DNA of 64,000 bases from Helicobacteraceae bacterium (GTDB lineage Bacteria; Campylobacterota; Campylobacteria; Campylobacterales; Helicobacteraceae): the NCBI GenBank assembly GCA_900766555.1, contig CAAFVR010000023.1:4742-68741 (forward strand), given 5' to 3'. Below, in pieces: positions 50,593 to 61,153 of the stretch. The position numbers were made by a program, and so were the translations under genes. Numbering within the stretch: the stretch's first letter is position 1; every line of letters starts with the position of its first letter. The notes below the pieces were generated by a model. The model ran no database searches and was not told where the DNA came from. It worked only from the letters and a program-made list of their open reading frames with translations.

Positions 50593-53500
50593 TTAGTTTT
50601 GTGCATTTTCTATCTTGATAATGTCCGCTTTGGCATTAGGATTTTTCGTAAGAGACTGTATTATCCTAGATGCCAATTCTTGGCGATCTTTAGCTTTGGT
50701 CTCATCATCAAAGCGACCCATGTAATAGCTAACTTGATTGCCCTGTCTATTTATCCTAAAACCTAATTGCGCTAAATATCTATCAAGCGCCGCATTTTGC
50801 GCACCCAAATCAAATAATTTTAGATAAAAGCCAGATTCTGGCTCAGATCCGTTAGTTTTGGTAGATTTGGCCGATATTTTTATCGTTTTATATTCAACTT
50901 GCGGCTGCTCGCTTAGCTCTTCTTTTGGCTTCTCTTTTTTATCTTCTTCTTTTTTGGCCGCTTCTTTACCGGCGCCAAAGGCTATATCGCGTTTTTGCGC
51001 TCCAAAGGCGTATCGCACGCCAGCACCAAAGCTGAAAAGCTTTTTTGTACTTTCATTATTAATAAGCCCGATATCTAGATCCGAATAGACGCGCAACGTC
51101 TCTGTGATTTTGGAATTTACGCCAAAATTTAGCAATATCGCATGCGTTTGATCATAATTTTTATTCGCATCGGCTATATCTTTAACGCTTAAATTTATCT
51201 TAGATAAATTTTGATCCATAACATATGTTGCACCAGCGCGGAAATCCGTTTCGCTAGCCGCCGTTTTTAATTTATAGCCCAAAAGTCCGCCGCCGGCTGC
51301 GCGATATGTAAATGAATTACTAGATTTGATATCCAATGTCGCATCACGCCTGGATTGATCAAAGCTTTGTCGCGCCTGCGTATCGCCAAGCGATCCTGCC
51401 ATGCCTTGTGCGCTAGCTTCTATAAAAAATGACTTATCATCTGTAAAATACTGCCTATAGCCCACTTCTTGGCTAAGCGAAAAAGTATTGCTTACTAACG
51501 CTCCCGTATAATTTGAATTTTTCGCGCTAGTTCTGATATTTCCATATTTCACAACCGTATCTGTGAAAAAGCCCTCATCTCCGACATAACTATAATACAG
51601 CCCGCCGCCCAAATATACGCCAAAAAAGCTTGGCATCGTTGGTCTGTCTGATTTAATAAAGTTATAACCATGCGTAAAGCTAAATCCGATATATTGCGTA
51701 CTAGCCTCGCCTTGGATGCCAAAGTCATATCCTACTTGATGATTTATATAATTATTGCGATATTCGATGCCGTAATTTTGCTCGATCGCACCGCCATATG
51801 CGCGAGTCCAAATGCCGTGATTTTTGCCCTCATCTCGCACTTCGCCCAAACGTTTATTCAAATCACCAAGCGTACTTAAAAATACCATGTAATTTACGCT
51901 AAAAGCATTAAAGCTCTCGAGCACATCATCTTCATCAAGACTAACTTTATAGCCCTTGATATAATAATTATCTACGGTATTACTTGTATTTGCTTGCGTG
52001 CCGCCAGTGGCATTTACACTCTCAGTCTTTTTGATAAATTCAGTTGATACTTTCAAAAAGCCCTGCTTTACAGTCGTAGGCTTACTGATATCATAAGAAA
52101 ATTTATCTTTTGCACCATTTGCAATAGTTGACACTAGTGTATTATTCGTATTTAACCGGCCGCCATCATCAACATATCTATATCTGCCAACTTGATCTCT
52201 TGTTAGCGTATCTGGATCGTGGTAAGCCTCCAAAATGGCTGCTTTTGTTTCTTTACCATTATTTTCTGAGGCTTGAATTTTTATTAGATCCGCTTGCTTT
52301 AAGCGCGTATTGGCAAAGATCTTAAATGTCGTATGATCTAGGCTTTCAGCTTTATTTATCGTTAGCGTATAAAACTGTGGCTTGAAAACGCCATGTTTTA
52401 CATGCACGCCGCCGGTGGCTAGATCCACTGTGGTATTATCATTTGCCAGCGTTGAGTAGTGCCCGCGAGTTTGCGCTTTTTCATCGCGCTTAGCATTTGT
52501 AGCACTTAGCTTTGCTATCGTGACGCCCGAAGCTTCCGTTGGTGTCACAATCCATTTTGAGCGCTCTTTTAATGTCAGATCCAAATTGGCATTATCATTT
52601 TGATAAATACTTGCAATTAATGCGCTATCTGGCTTAAGCTCAAGTTTTACTTGCTTATCTTGCGGCGGATTTGAACTTGGCTTTAAGAAATTTATATCGC
52701 CAACATATATGCCGCCTAGCGCATAATTTGTCTTATCATGCATATAAAAACGTGTTAAATTCGAAGCATAAGGGCTGATATCTCTAAAATCATCTAATAT
52801 TTCATTAGCGCGCTGTGCATTTAGCGTTAACATAACACCATCATTATAGCTGCTAGCGCTTATGCCACCGCCTTGATTTGAGGTCGCACTCTTACTTTGA
52901 GCAAAAACGGCCATGCTAGATCCGCTTGAATATAATATCTGCGCATTTACAGAGCTCACATTTTGCGCAACTAGCGTATTTTTACCATTATTTGTGGTCA
53001 AAATATTGAAATCAAAGCTATTTGGATCATTTGGTTGCTTCTGTGTTTTTGGCTGTTCATAATTTACAAAAACGCGATTTTCGCCAAAATCATCAGCTGA
53101 TATTACGCCATTTCCAAAACTAGCGCCATTATAATTTAATACATTTAGGCTATTTTCGCCCGTGGCTTTGATATGTTGTATCTTATCTATGCTTAATTTT
53201 TCTAGCGTCAGATTATTTTGCCCGCCGCTGCGCGCTATTATATCACCCTCAATTGTGGCCTCTTTATGCGTTATTACATTAGATCCGTCATCTTGCGCCA
53301 TAATATCGCCTGAAATTTTCAGCGTCTTGCCAGAATCGCTATTTTTTATCTCATTTTTGGAATTTAGCCCACTAGCTAATATTGCAAAATTGTCTTTGGC
53401 ATTTTTTTGAATTATTGCCTCTGCATCTTTTTTGAGCGTAAGCACATTGCTAGCATCGCCGCCTGTAGCTTTTAGCGCACCAACATAACCTAGATTTATG

Positions 53501-56500
53501 CCATCTCCCTTACCTGCTGGCTGTGGAGGTTGCGGCGGCTGAGGTTGTTGTTGCGCAGCTGCGCCATCTCCACCTATATTTAGCGTATTTTTACCTGAAG
53601 CATGCGCTATTAAATCGCCTAGCACTTTTACATTTATCAGATCTAGATTATTTTTACCGCCATTTTGCGCATTAACTGTGCCGGCTATTTCATTTTTAGT
53701 AGTTGTAGAAGTGGAATTATCTGTAATTTTATTTTCAGATATGCCATCAGCATATATTGCATCGCCGCGCGAACTTGATTGTAGACTCAGAGATGAATCT
53801 TTTTTAAGCACTATTGAATTTTTGGATTTAGCCCCCGTAGCTTCTAGATAAGCTGTTTTTATCGATAATTTTTCAATTTTTTCTAATGTATTTTGCCCGC
53901 CGCTGCGCGCTATTATGTTATTTTCAATTTTGGATTCTGTATTTGAATATGACTCTAGGATATTTTGACCTGCATTTTGTGCCAATAAAGCATAGCCTTG
54001 CGCGCCATTTTTTAGCTCAAAATGTCCTCCAGCTGTAGCGGCATTTGCAGGAGGAGTTTGTTCATTTAATACAAGACTATTTATCCCAGAAGTAGCCTCA
54101 AAATATTTTGCCTCCACTTTTGAGGTGCCACCAAGCTTAATTGTATTCTTAGATCCGCTGCTGCGCGAAATTAAATTGCCCGTGATATCTAGCTTGCCTT
54201 GCGGATTATTATTTGCAGGCTCATTTGTAAAAGTGATCTCATTTTGACCATTATTTAGCGAGCTTATATCTCCATCTATTGTATGACTATTATTTGTTAT
54301 TTGAATTGTATTTTTACCAGCGCTCGCTAATATCGTAGTTGCAGATCCGGTCTTTGTTTTATTAGCCTTAAATGAATTTCCAGTCTCTTTGCCTATTACA
54401 ATATTATTTTTTGCTTTATTTCCCTTGGCCTCGATATAAGATTCAACTGTTAATTTTTTAACCTCTTTAATATCATTTGAGCCGGCATTTTCAGCGATAA
54501 TAAAGCCCGTTATCGAGCCCTCGCCTTTATTTTCACCTGATATATTATTTTGCGCCTCAAGACCGCGCGCTAGCACGACTACATTATCAGCATTTTTAGT
54601 CGTTAGGGTAAATTTACTTCCTTCATCAGCTATTTTTAACGTATTTTTAGCTCCCGTTGGCATTATCGGCGCTGGCGTCGGCCCCGCTGCTACGCCACCA
54701 CCTTGCCCTTGGGCTTGCACTTGTTGCTGTTGTTGTGCTTGTGGTTGAGCTACTGCATCTTGAGCTCTAGTTATTGTTGCTCCGCCGGCTACTTGACCGC
54801 CACCATTTGCTCCTGCATTTGCGCCATTTGGATCTGCTGGATCTGCTGGCTGTAAGTTGCGATTTGCTTGCGGTTTGGAATTTGATATCGCGCGCAAAAT
54901 ACCATCTTCTAGCTTGGAAGTATTTTTTAGTGTTACTTCATTTTTTACATCAGAGCCCTCAGCTAATATTGTTGAATTTTTGATGCTTGAAGCATTATTT
55001 ATCACTATGGCATTTGCGGCATTTTCTTTTGTGGCGCGGATATTTCCTGTGATATTTATATGCTTAAAATCATAGCTATTTTGACCGCCAGCATGCGCTG
55101 TGATATTGCCAGTTATCGTATGTGTGGAATTATTACCGCCATTATCTGTTATTAGATTTTTAGATTTATCGCCCTCTGTATAAATGGCATCATTGCCAGA
55201 TCCGACATTAGCGCCTTGCGCATTTGTAACCTGCTTACCTTTTAGCGAAAATACCGTTTTGTCATCAATTTTTATTTCATTTTTGGCTTCTATTTTGTCT
55301 GATATGGCCACTAAATGCGCATCTTTTAGCTCGCTATCTTTCAGATCTAGCGTATTTTTAGAATTATCCGTTATCGCAATCAAACTGCCCGTCATTGTGT
55401 AATGCTGCAGATTTATCGTATTTGTAGCATTATTTGCTATCGCATCGCCATTTAGGACATTGCGATTTGTAGTTCCGGCCATATTTGCCCCGGCTTGGCC
55501 GACATTGGCATTTGCGGTATTTTGGCCATAATTTAGTGTATTTGTCGCACCCGCTGTGGCTAGAACGGATCCAGTCATATTTACATTTTTTAGCGTGATT
55601 GAATTTGTAGCATTATTTCTAGCATTGATATTGCCCGTTATTTGAGATAGCCCAGATCCGGTTGAATTGTCATTTATCGTGTTATTTGCGTCATTTCCAT
55701 CAGCTAATATCGCATTATCCTCATGAGCTTGCAAAGTGATACTTGGCGCATTTGGCGGAGTATTATTTTGATTATTTTGCGGCACATTGGCTGGATTGCC
55801 ATTTGTTAGCGTTATTGTATTTTTAAAACCCTTGGCCGCAACCGCTGGCGCAGCGCCACCGCCACCGCCAGCATCGGCATCTTCAGCTGCTTTGTTAGAT
55901 TTACGCGCTATCAAAAAGCCATTTGTTAATACGGAATTCTCAAGCGTTAGTGTATTTGAAGATGTATCTCCGCCAGTTGCTTGTATATTGCCCGTTATGC
56001 TGGCATGCTTTAGCTCAAGTTCATTTTGGCCATCATCAGCTAGTATATTTGATGTTAGCGTTGTAGTCTCGCCACTTTTACCAAGCTTTAGCGTATTTTT
56101 AGAATCTTTATCGCGCGCTGTGATATCGCCAGTTATTATTCCGCGCTTTAGCTCAATAACTGTTTTGCCCTTTTTGGTTGCTAAAATCTGACCATTTATA
56201 TTGTTATTTTGCTCTTTATAAACAGCTCCATTGTCTTCGTCTTTGATATTAACATTGCCATTATCGTTATTTATGGCGATATTATTTTCGCCAGTTACTA
56301 TGAAGTCATATTTATTTTTAAATGTGATCGTGTTATTTCCGCCATTAATGGCGAAAATGCCCTGACTTTTAAAGCTAGAATCCGTTAATTCAAGCTCATT
56401 TTTACCTTTTAGCTCCGCTCTTGTCGTCGTATTTGTATATGTTGTAGTCTTTGTTTTTATTACATTTGAACCACTATCTTCAGCTAATATCGCACCTGAA

Positions 56501-59500
56501 ATCGTACTATCTGTATCTTGATTTGGCGGATTCTTTGGAGGCTGAGCTTGCGCTAGCTCTTTGCCTATTGTTATTGTATTTTTAGAATTGGTGCCACCTG
56601 ATATTAAATCGCCTTTTATTTCGCCATGATTTAGCGTTATTGTATTTTCGCCGCCTTTGCGAGATACGGTATTTCCTGATATTTTTTGCTTAACTTGCGT
56701 TTTATCATCAATTATATTTTTGGCCTTGTGACCTTCGGCCACTATCACAGTTTTATCAGCAAAAAGATCTAGCGTGCTTGTATCTTGCAGCGTTATTGTA
56801 TTTTTGGTCTCACCAATTGTTACGTTATTTGGCTCTTCTACATCTTGTTTAGCCAATAAAGATCCAGCCACAATTTTTGAACCCTTTTTAAGCGTTAGCG
56901 TATTGCTAGTCTCCGTATTTGAATTATTTAACCCAATTGCGCGTATTACAACTCTTTGTCTGCCATTTACTTTATCTGCGCCATCGTTATAAGAAATATT
57001 TGTAAGATCTAGCGTATTTTTACCCATGTTATACGCTGTAATATTTCCATTTATCGTGCCATTCTGCACCCCGGCAGCTCCACCTGCGCCGGCTTGGCCA
57101 CCAGCTTGCGCACCACCACCTGCGGCTTTATCTTGGCCTAATGTTAATTTATTATTACCATTTGTATAGGCAATAATATTTCCATCTATGCCTACATTTT
57201 TTAGCTGTATATCATTGCCGGCTTCTTTATTGGCATCTTGCGCATTATCTTCAGCATAGATATTGCCGCTTATTGTGCTTTTTGTACTGCCATCTGATTC
57301 GTCTGTTATTTTGTTATATGCTTGATTTGAATGCGATATTACAGCTATTAGCTGATTTTGCGTATCGCCCTCATGATCATGACCTAACTTTAAGCCATTT
57401 TCATTAACAATATCATCGCGACCCTTTAGCTCGATCTTTGAAGTATCTTTTAGCGTTATTTTATTTGCAGATTTTTTCTCCGTGCTAGTGCCCGATGCCT
57501 CCACAGAACCGGCGATACTGCCATATCCATTTGCAGTTATCGTATTTGTACTTTCTTTTGAATCTGTCGCATTCGCCGTGGATGCAATGATGCGACCTGT
57601 AATTTTCTGTATCGGCAACGGATCTGGCGCAGGCATTTGAGGCGGATTTTGACTACCGCCAAAACTTATTGTATTTGTACCGCCTTTGGCCTCAACAAAT
57701 CCTTTTAGATTCAAATTTCTAATCGTAATTTCATTTGTGCCATATTCTTCAGCTAATAAATTACCCGTAATATCCGCTGTTGTATCTGAATTATTATTTG
57801 TTTCTTTTAAGCTATTTTTAGAATCTCTATTTTCGGCGCGAAATGCATTATCATTGCCTCTAGCCTCAATTGTTATTTTGGCCTTTTCTTCCAAATTTAT
57901 TGTATTTGTGCCAGCTTGCACTGCGCTAAATTGGCCATTTACAAGATATGTCGTTCCATTATTTTGATTTTGCGCAGGCGGATTTGGCGGATTGGCCTGT
58001 GCTTGCGCTTTTAGCGTAATGATATTTTTACCCGCTGTTTGCGCTAGTATATTTCCGCTAGTTTGATTTTGCAGGCTCAATTGGAGTGAATTTTCGCCAC
58101 CATTATAAGATGTGATATCACCCTCATGACGCAGCGTTTTAAAAACAAGTGAATTTGTCGCATGATCTGGATTTGCTTGTGCTGCTCCTGGCGCTGGAGC
58201 TACCGGAGGAACTACAGGAGGCTTGGCATTTTGCGCATTTCCATCGCCTATATTATCAGCTACTATATCGCCTTGGATTATATCTTGCGCATCGCTTTGG
58301 TCATTTATCGTATTTTTAGCTCCCGTGCCATGCGCATATATCGCATATTCAACCAAGCCATCGTCATTTCGTCCGCCAAATAATGCGATACTTGAAGTAT
58401 CCCTTATCCATATCCTATTTTGCGTTTGTGCATTATTAGCATTTTGGCCCATGCCTCCTTGGCCCGCATTCTCCGCATTCGGCTGACCAGCCTGGGCTTG
58501 GGCTTGATCATCTTGTTTTTCTTGAGCTTTGGCATAAATGCGAGAATTCAAAAGCTTGCTAGCATGATTTAATAAAAGCTCATTTGTACTGCCACCACCT
58601 TCAGCTAATATTCGGCCTTCAAATTGACCTGCATCTGTGCCCGCTGGCTGAGCTGTCTTGTTAGATCCGATAACTGCGGAATTTCGCCCGCCAGCTTCGG
58701 CATGCAGCGCTGCACTCACTTTATCATTTGTATTTGCACTCTTAACATTTAGCACATTTCTAGCATTGGCTCCCTTGGCATGAAAGCCGCCAGTTATTGT
58801 TGCATTTTTTAGCGTGGCCACATTTGTGCCGCCATTTTCGGCAAAAACTTTGCCAGTTATCGTTGTTTGCGTATTTGAATCATCATCTCGTATTAGTGTT
58901 TGACCTGAATTTGCAGATTTAATCTCGCCAACCAAAGTTGCATTACTTTTAAACATAATCGAGTTGAAACCCTGATTATCCGCAACCGTATTTGTAGTTA
59001 CAACTCCGCCTACTTTGTCGCCTATTGTAATTATATTTCCGGCCTTATCGCCCTTGGCCTCAATGCCATTTGATATTCTGATATTTTTAAGCGTTAGTGA
59101 ATTTACGCCACTTTCTTTAGCAAATATGCCGCCCTCGATATTTGAGGCTAGATCCGATGGCGCGGCATCTGTTATCGTATTAACGCCGCCATTTGCCGTG
59201 ATAGATCCGGTGTGAGAGGAATTTTGTATCGTTATTGTATTTCTGCCATTTTGCGTGGATTCGATATTTGCTTTTGTGACGCCGCGATATGTCGCATTAC
59301 CAAGCGTTATTACATTTGTACCGCCATTTGCCTCGATACCGCCCTCAACTTCGCCATTATTAAAATCAAGCGTATTTTCACCGCCCGTTGAAGCTAATAT
59401 CTTGCCCGTATTTGCATCAGCAGGCTTTGGATCTTTTTGTTTTAATATCTTGGCAGTTGAGCCGTCATTTCCTAACTCTAGGATATTTTTACCATTTTGC

Positions 59501-61107
59501 TTGGCTTCGATATGGCCATTTATGACCGTATCTTTAAATCTTATATTATTTTCACCGCCATTTTCTGCCTGAACAACTCCAGTCATTGTAAAATGTATGA
59601 AATCTAGCTCATTTATGCCATCTTTCCTATCTTTTTGCACTGGCGCTGCCGGAGCTGCTGGTGGCGCGGCCGGTGCTGGAGCGGCGGCCTGTGCATTTGC
59701 GCCCTGTTTTGTGGCCTTGATATTGCCAGTTAGGCTAGATTTTTTATCCGATATAAAATTACCTAACTTTATTGTATTTTTGCCACCCTCTGTTGTGATA
59801 TCGCCAGTCATCGTTAGCGCTTCTAGTGTTATTTTATTTTCACCTTCGGATTTGGCTACGATATTTCCTGTTATTTTATGCTCAGCTTTTGAATTGCCTG
59901 ATATTTCATTTGTAGCTTTTTTGCTCGTAAAAATAGCTGCGCCATCATTGCCCGTTCCGCCTCCTTTATTTTTGGCATCTTTTGGCGAATTATGCAAATC
60001 TAGTTTGGATCCACCCTCAAGCTGGATCTTATTTAAGCCTTCTGTTTCATTTGTGGTTTCGTTATTTTGTATATAGCCTTTAATCGTCGCAGATTCAGTT
60101 AGTAGTATCTCATTTTTAGAATCTTTGCCCTCAGTCGTTAAATTCGTAAGTTCGCCAGTTTTTAGCGTCAATTTATTGGATCCGCCACTTTTAGCCGCAA
60201 TATCTGATTTCACGCTTAGGTTATCTAGCGTTATTTCATTTTTACCTTTGTCATTTGCTAGGATTTTGAACGCTACATTATTTTTCTCTTTTGTATTGCC
60301 CTTTATTATATTTTGTGAATTTTCACCCCAAGCAACTATTGTGGCCTTTTGCGTTGGCTCAGCTTTATTGTCTTCGCTTGAGTCTATTTTTGCGCCATTA
60401 TTTAATGTGATGTCATTTACGCCGCCTTTATTGGCCAAAATATAACTTTTGAAATTCGTTTTATTATCTAGCGTTATTGTATTTTTAGATGTTGCCTCGC
60501 TTGCTATTATCGCGCCATCAATATTTGTATTTTTCAAATTAAAAATCGTATTTTGGCCCGAATTCTTGGCTATTATCGCGCCTGAAATCGTATTTTGCGT
60601 GCTACCATCTGTTAGATCTGATATCTCATTTTTAGCATTTACTCCATCAGCTAATATTGAATATTCTTTGTCCGGATCTGGCTCATTGGCATTTTTATTT
60701 TGCTGCGGCTGTTGTGGCTGTATTTGCGCCGTTATGGATTCTTTGCCTAATTTGAAGCTTGATTTATCATTAAATTTAATGATATTTTGTGCGCCCGTAT
60801 TTGCTCCACCTCCGCCACCACCGGCCGCTTGAGCTGTTATTTGCGCCTTTATCGTGGCATTTCCCTCCATTTTTGAAGTGCCATTAAATGTTACTGTCGT
60901 TTTGGAATTGCTGCCTGTAGTTTTTATATGACCCTTTAGCGTTTGTGGCGTCGTGGTATTGCCAATTGTTTCTACTTTGTTCGGATCTGAGGTATTATCG
61001 ATGGAACCTTTTTCATTATTATTTTGCGCTTGAGCGCTTGTAACACCCAAAATAGAAGCTAGCGAAAAGGCTATAAGAGATGTTCTTATTGTTTTTGATT
61101 GCTTCAT
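50593..61107 (-). CDS. Giant autotransporter-like surface protein with a C-terminal SPOR-like domain (copy 2)
   Basis: 3504 residues. The signal peptide is TSLIAFSLASILGVTSAQAQ (about 9-28). The passenger has the same rung logic as copy 1 (SGxNxITLxxxxxxGxIxA), with Gln/Pro/Ala/Gly inserts such as those near 53520-53570, 54660-54850, 58460-58530 and 59640-59700. A barrel begins at GIWTRAYGGAIEQNYG (about residue 3098) and its last strand is FSFGAGVRYAFG (about 3371). A Lys/Glu linker with KEEDKKEKPKEEL and a SPOR-like end domain complete it. No cysteine seen. AGGA precedes the ATG by about six bases. It lies 46 bp after hemE and 73 bp before copy 1, so all three may share transcripts. Passenger sequences of the copies differ widely while the tails stay alike. 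Confidence 0.88.
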   Translation of the reverse strand: MKQSKTIRTSLIAFSLASILGVTSAQAQNNNEKGSIDNTSDPNKVETIGNTTTPQTLKGHIKTTGSNSKTTVTFNGTSKMEGNATIKAQITAQAAGGGGGGANTGAQNIIKFNDKSSFKLGKESITAQIQPQQPQQNKNANEPDPDKEYSILADGVNAKNEISDLTDGSTQNTISGAIIAKNSGQNTIFNLKNTNIDGAIIASEATSKNTITLDNKTNFKSYILANKGGVNDITLNNGAKIDSSEDNKAEPTQKATIVAWGENSQNIIKGNTKEKNNVAFKILANDKGKNEITLDNLSVKSDIAAKSGGSNKLTLKTGELTNLTTEGKDSKNEILLTESATIKGYIQNNETTNETEGLNKIQLEGGSKLDLHNSPKDAKNKGGGTGNDGAAIFTSKKATNEISGNSKAEHKITGNIVAKSEGENKITLEALTMTGDITTEGGKNTIKLGNFISDKKSSLTGNIKATKQGANAQAAAPAPAAPPAAPAAPVQKDRKDGINELDFIHFTMTGVVQAENGGENNIRFKDTVINGHIEAKQNGKNILELGNDGSTAKILKQKDPKPADANTGKILASTGGENTLDFNNGEVEGGIEANGGTNVITLGNATYRGVTKANIESTQNGRNTITIQNSSHTGSITANGGVNTITDAAPSDLASNIEGGIFAKESGVNSLTLKNIRISNGIEAKGDKAGNIITIGDKVGGVVTTNTVADNQGFNSIMFKSNATLVGEIKSANSGQTLIRDDDSNTQTTITGKVFAENGGTNVATLKNATITGGFHAKGANARNVLNVKSANTNDKVSAALHAEAGGRNSAVIGSNKTAQPAGTDAGQFEGRILAEGGGSTNELLLNHASKLLNSRIYAKAQEKQDDQAQAQAGQPNAENAGQGGMGQNANNAQTQNRIWIRDTSSIALFGGRNDDGLVEYAIYAHGTGAKNTINDQSDAQDIIQGDIVADNIGDGNAQNAKPPVVPPVAPAPGAAQANPDHATNSLVFKTLRHEGDITSYNGGENSLQLSLQNQTSGNILAQTAGKNIITLKAQAQANPPNPPAQNQNNGTTYLVNGQFSAVQAGTNTINLEEKAKITIEARGNDNAFRAENRDSKNSLKETNNNSDTTADITGNLLAEEYGTNEITIRNLNLKGFVEAKGGTNTISFGGSQNPPQMPAPDPLPIQKITGRIIASTANATDSKESTNTITANGYGSIAGSVEASGTSTEKKSANKITLKDTSKIELKGRDDIVNENGLKLGHDHEGDTQNQLIAVISHSNQAYNKITDESDGSTKSTISGNIYAEDNAQDANKEAGNDIQLKNVGIDGNIIAYTNGNNKLTLGQDKAAGGGAQAGGQAGAGGAAGVQNGTINGNITAYNMGKNTLDLTNISYNDGADKVNGRQRVVIRAIGLNNSNTETSNTLTLKKGSKIVAGSLLAKQDVEEPNNVTIGETKNTITLQDTSTLDLFADKTVIVAEGHKAKNIIDDKTQVKQKISGNTVSRKGGENTITLNHGEIKGDLISGGTNSKNTITIGKELAQAQPPKNPPNQDTDSTISGAILAEDSGSNVIKTKTTTYTNTTTRAELKGKNELELTDSSFKSQGIFAINGGNNTITFKNKYDFIVTGENNIAINNDNGNVNIKDEDNGAVYKEQNNNINGQILATKKGKTVIELKRGIITGDITARDKDSKNTLKLGKSGETTTLTSNILADDGQNELELKHASITGNIQATGGDTSSNTLTLENSVLTNGFLIARKSNKAAEDADAGGGGGAAPAVAAKGFKNTITLTNGNPANVPQNNQNNTPPNAPSITLQAHEDNAILADGNDANNTINDNSTGSGLSQITGNINARNNATNSITLKNVNMTGSVLATAGATNTLNYGQNTANANVGQAGANMAGTTNRNVLNGDAIANNATNTINLQHYTMTGSLIAITDNSKNTLDLKDSELKDAHLVAISDKIEAKNEIKIDDKTVFSLKGKQVTNAQGANVGSGNDAIYTEGDKSKNLITDNGGNNSTHTITGNITAHAGGQNSYDFKHINITGNIRATKENAANAIVINNASSIKNSTILAEGSDVKNEVTLKNTSKLEDGILRAISNSKPQANRNLQPADPADPNGANAGANGGGQVAGGATITRAQDAVAQPQAQQQQQVQAQGQGGGVAAGPTPAPIMPTGAKNTLKIADEGSKFTLTTKNADNVVVLARGLEAQNNISGENKGEGSITGFIIAENAGSNDIKEVKKLTVESYIEAKGNKAKNNIVIGKETGNSFKANKTKTGSATTILASAGKNTIQITNNSHTIDGDISSLNNGQNEITFTNEPANNNPQGKLDITGNLISRSSGSKNTIKLGGTSKVEAKYFEATSGINSLVLNEQTPPANAATAGGHFELKNGAQGYALLAQNAGQNILESYSNTESKIENNIIARSGGQNTLEKIEKLSIKTAYLEATGAKSKNSIVLKKDSSLSLQSSSRGDAIYADGISENKITDNSTSTTTKNEIAGTVNAQNGGKNNLDLINVKVLGDLIAHASGKNTLNIGGDGAAAQQQPQPPQPPQPAGKGDGINLGYVGALKATGGDASNVLTLKKDAEAIIQKNAKDNFAILASGLNSKNEIKNSDSGKTLKISGDIMAQDDGSNVITHKEATIEGDIIARSGGQNNLTLEKLSIDKIQHIKATGENSLNVLNYNGASFGNGVISADDFGENRVFVNYEQPKTQKQPNDPNSFDFNILTTNNGKNTLVAQNVSSVNAQILYSSGSSMAVFAQSKSATSNQGGGISASSYNDGVMLTLNAQRANEILDDFRDISPYASNLTRFYMHDKTNYALGGIYVGDINFLKPSSNPPQDKQVKLELKPDSALIASIYQNDNANLDLTLKERSKWIVTPTEASGVTIAKLSATNAKRDEKAQTRGHYSTLANDNTTVDLATGGVHVKHGVFKPQFYTLTINKAESLDHTTFKIFANTRLKQADLIKIQASENNGKETKAAILEAYHDPDTLTRDQVGRYRYVDDGGRLNTNNTLVSTIANGAKDKFSYDISKPTTVKQGFLKVSTEFIKKTESVNATGGTQANTSNTVDNYYIKGYKVSLDEDDVLESFNAFSVNYMVFLSTLGDLNKRLGEVRDEGKNHGIWTRAYGGAIEQNYGIEYRNNYINHQVGYDFGIQGEASTQYIGFSFTHGYNFIKSDRPTMPSFFGVYLGGGLYYSYVGDEGFFTDTVVKYGNIRTSAKNSNYTGALVSNTFSLSQEVGYRQYFTDDKSFFIEASAQGMAGSLGDTQARQSFDQSRRDATLDIKSSNSFTYRAAGGGLLGYKLKTAASETDFRAGATYVMDQNLSKINLSVKDIADANKNYDQTHAILLNFGVNSKITETLRVYSDLDIGLINNESTKKLFSFGAGVRYAFGAQKRDIAFGAGKEAAKKEEDKKEKPKEELSEQPQVEYKTIKISAKSTKTNGSEPESGFYLKLFDLGAQNAALDRYLAQLGFRINRQGNQVSYYMGRFDDETKAKDRQELASRIIQSLTKNPNAKADIIKIENAQN
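50596..50835 (-). other. SPOR-like C-terminal domain of giant autotransporter copy 2
   Basis: Residues about 3425-3504: SGFYLKLFDLGAQNAALDRY, then FRINRQG and VSYYMGRFDDETKAK, then IIQSLTKNPNAK. Aligned with copy 1 it shares SGFY, AQNA-L--YLA, RI---G--V-Y--G---DE--AK and I-QSLTKNPN-K, a stronger conservation than in the passengers, consistent with a constrained periplasmic binding function. Confidence 0.65.
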
Positions 61108-61153
61108 TTTAGATCCTACATACGACTATGAAATGATAGCAATTTACATTCCA

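Noticed and set aside
50566..50600. TTGG/CCAA inverted repeat between the giant genes as a terminator
   Set aside because: The stem is AT-rich and only about 6-7 bp, overlaps the stop codon of copy 2 and has no T-run.
42000..61000. Numerous long plus-strand open frames opposite the two giant genes
   Set aside because: They mirror the periodic codon composition of the minus-strand repeats, lack ribosome sites and show low-complexity sequence without family motifs.
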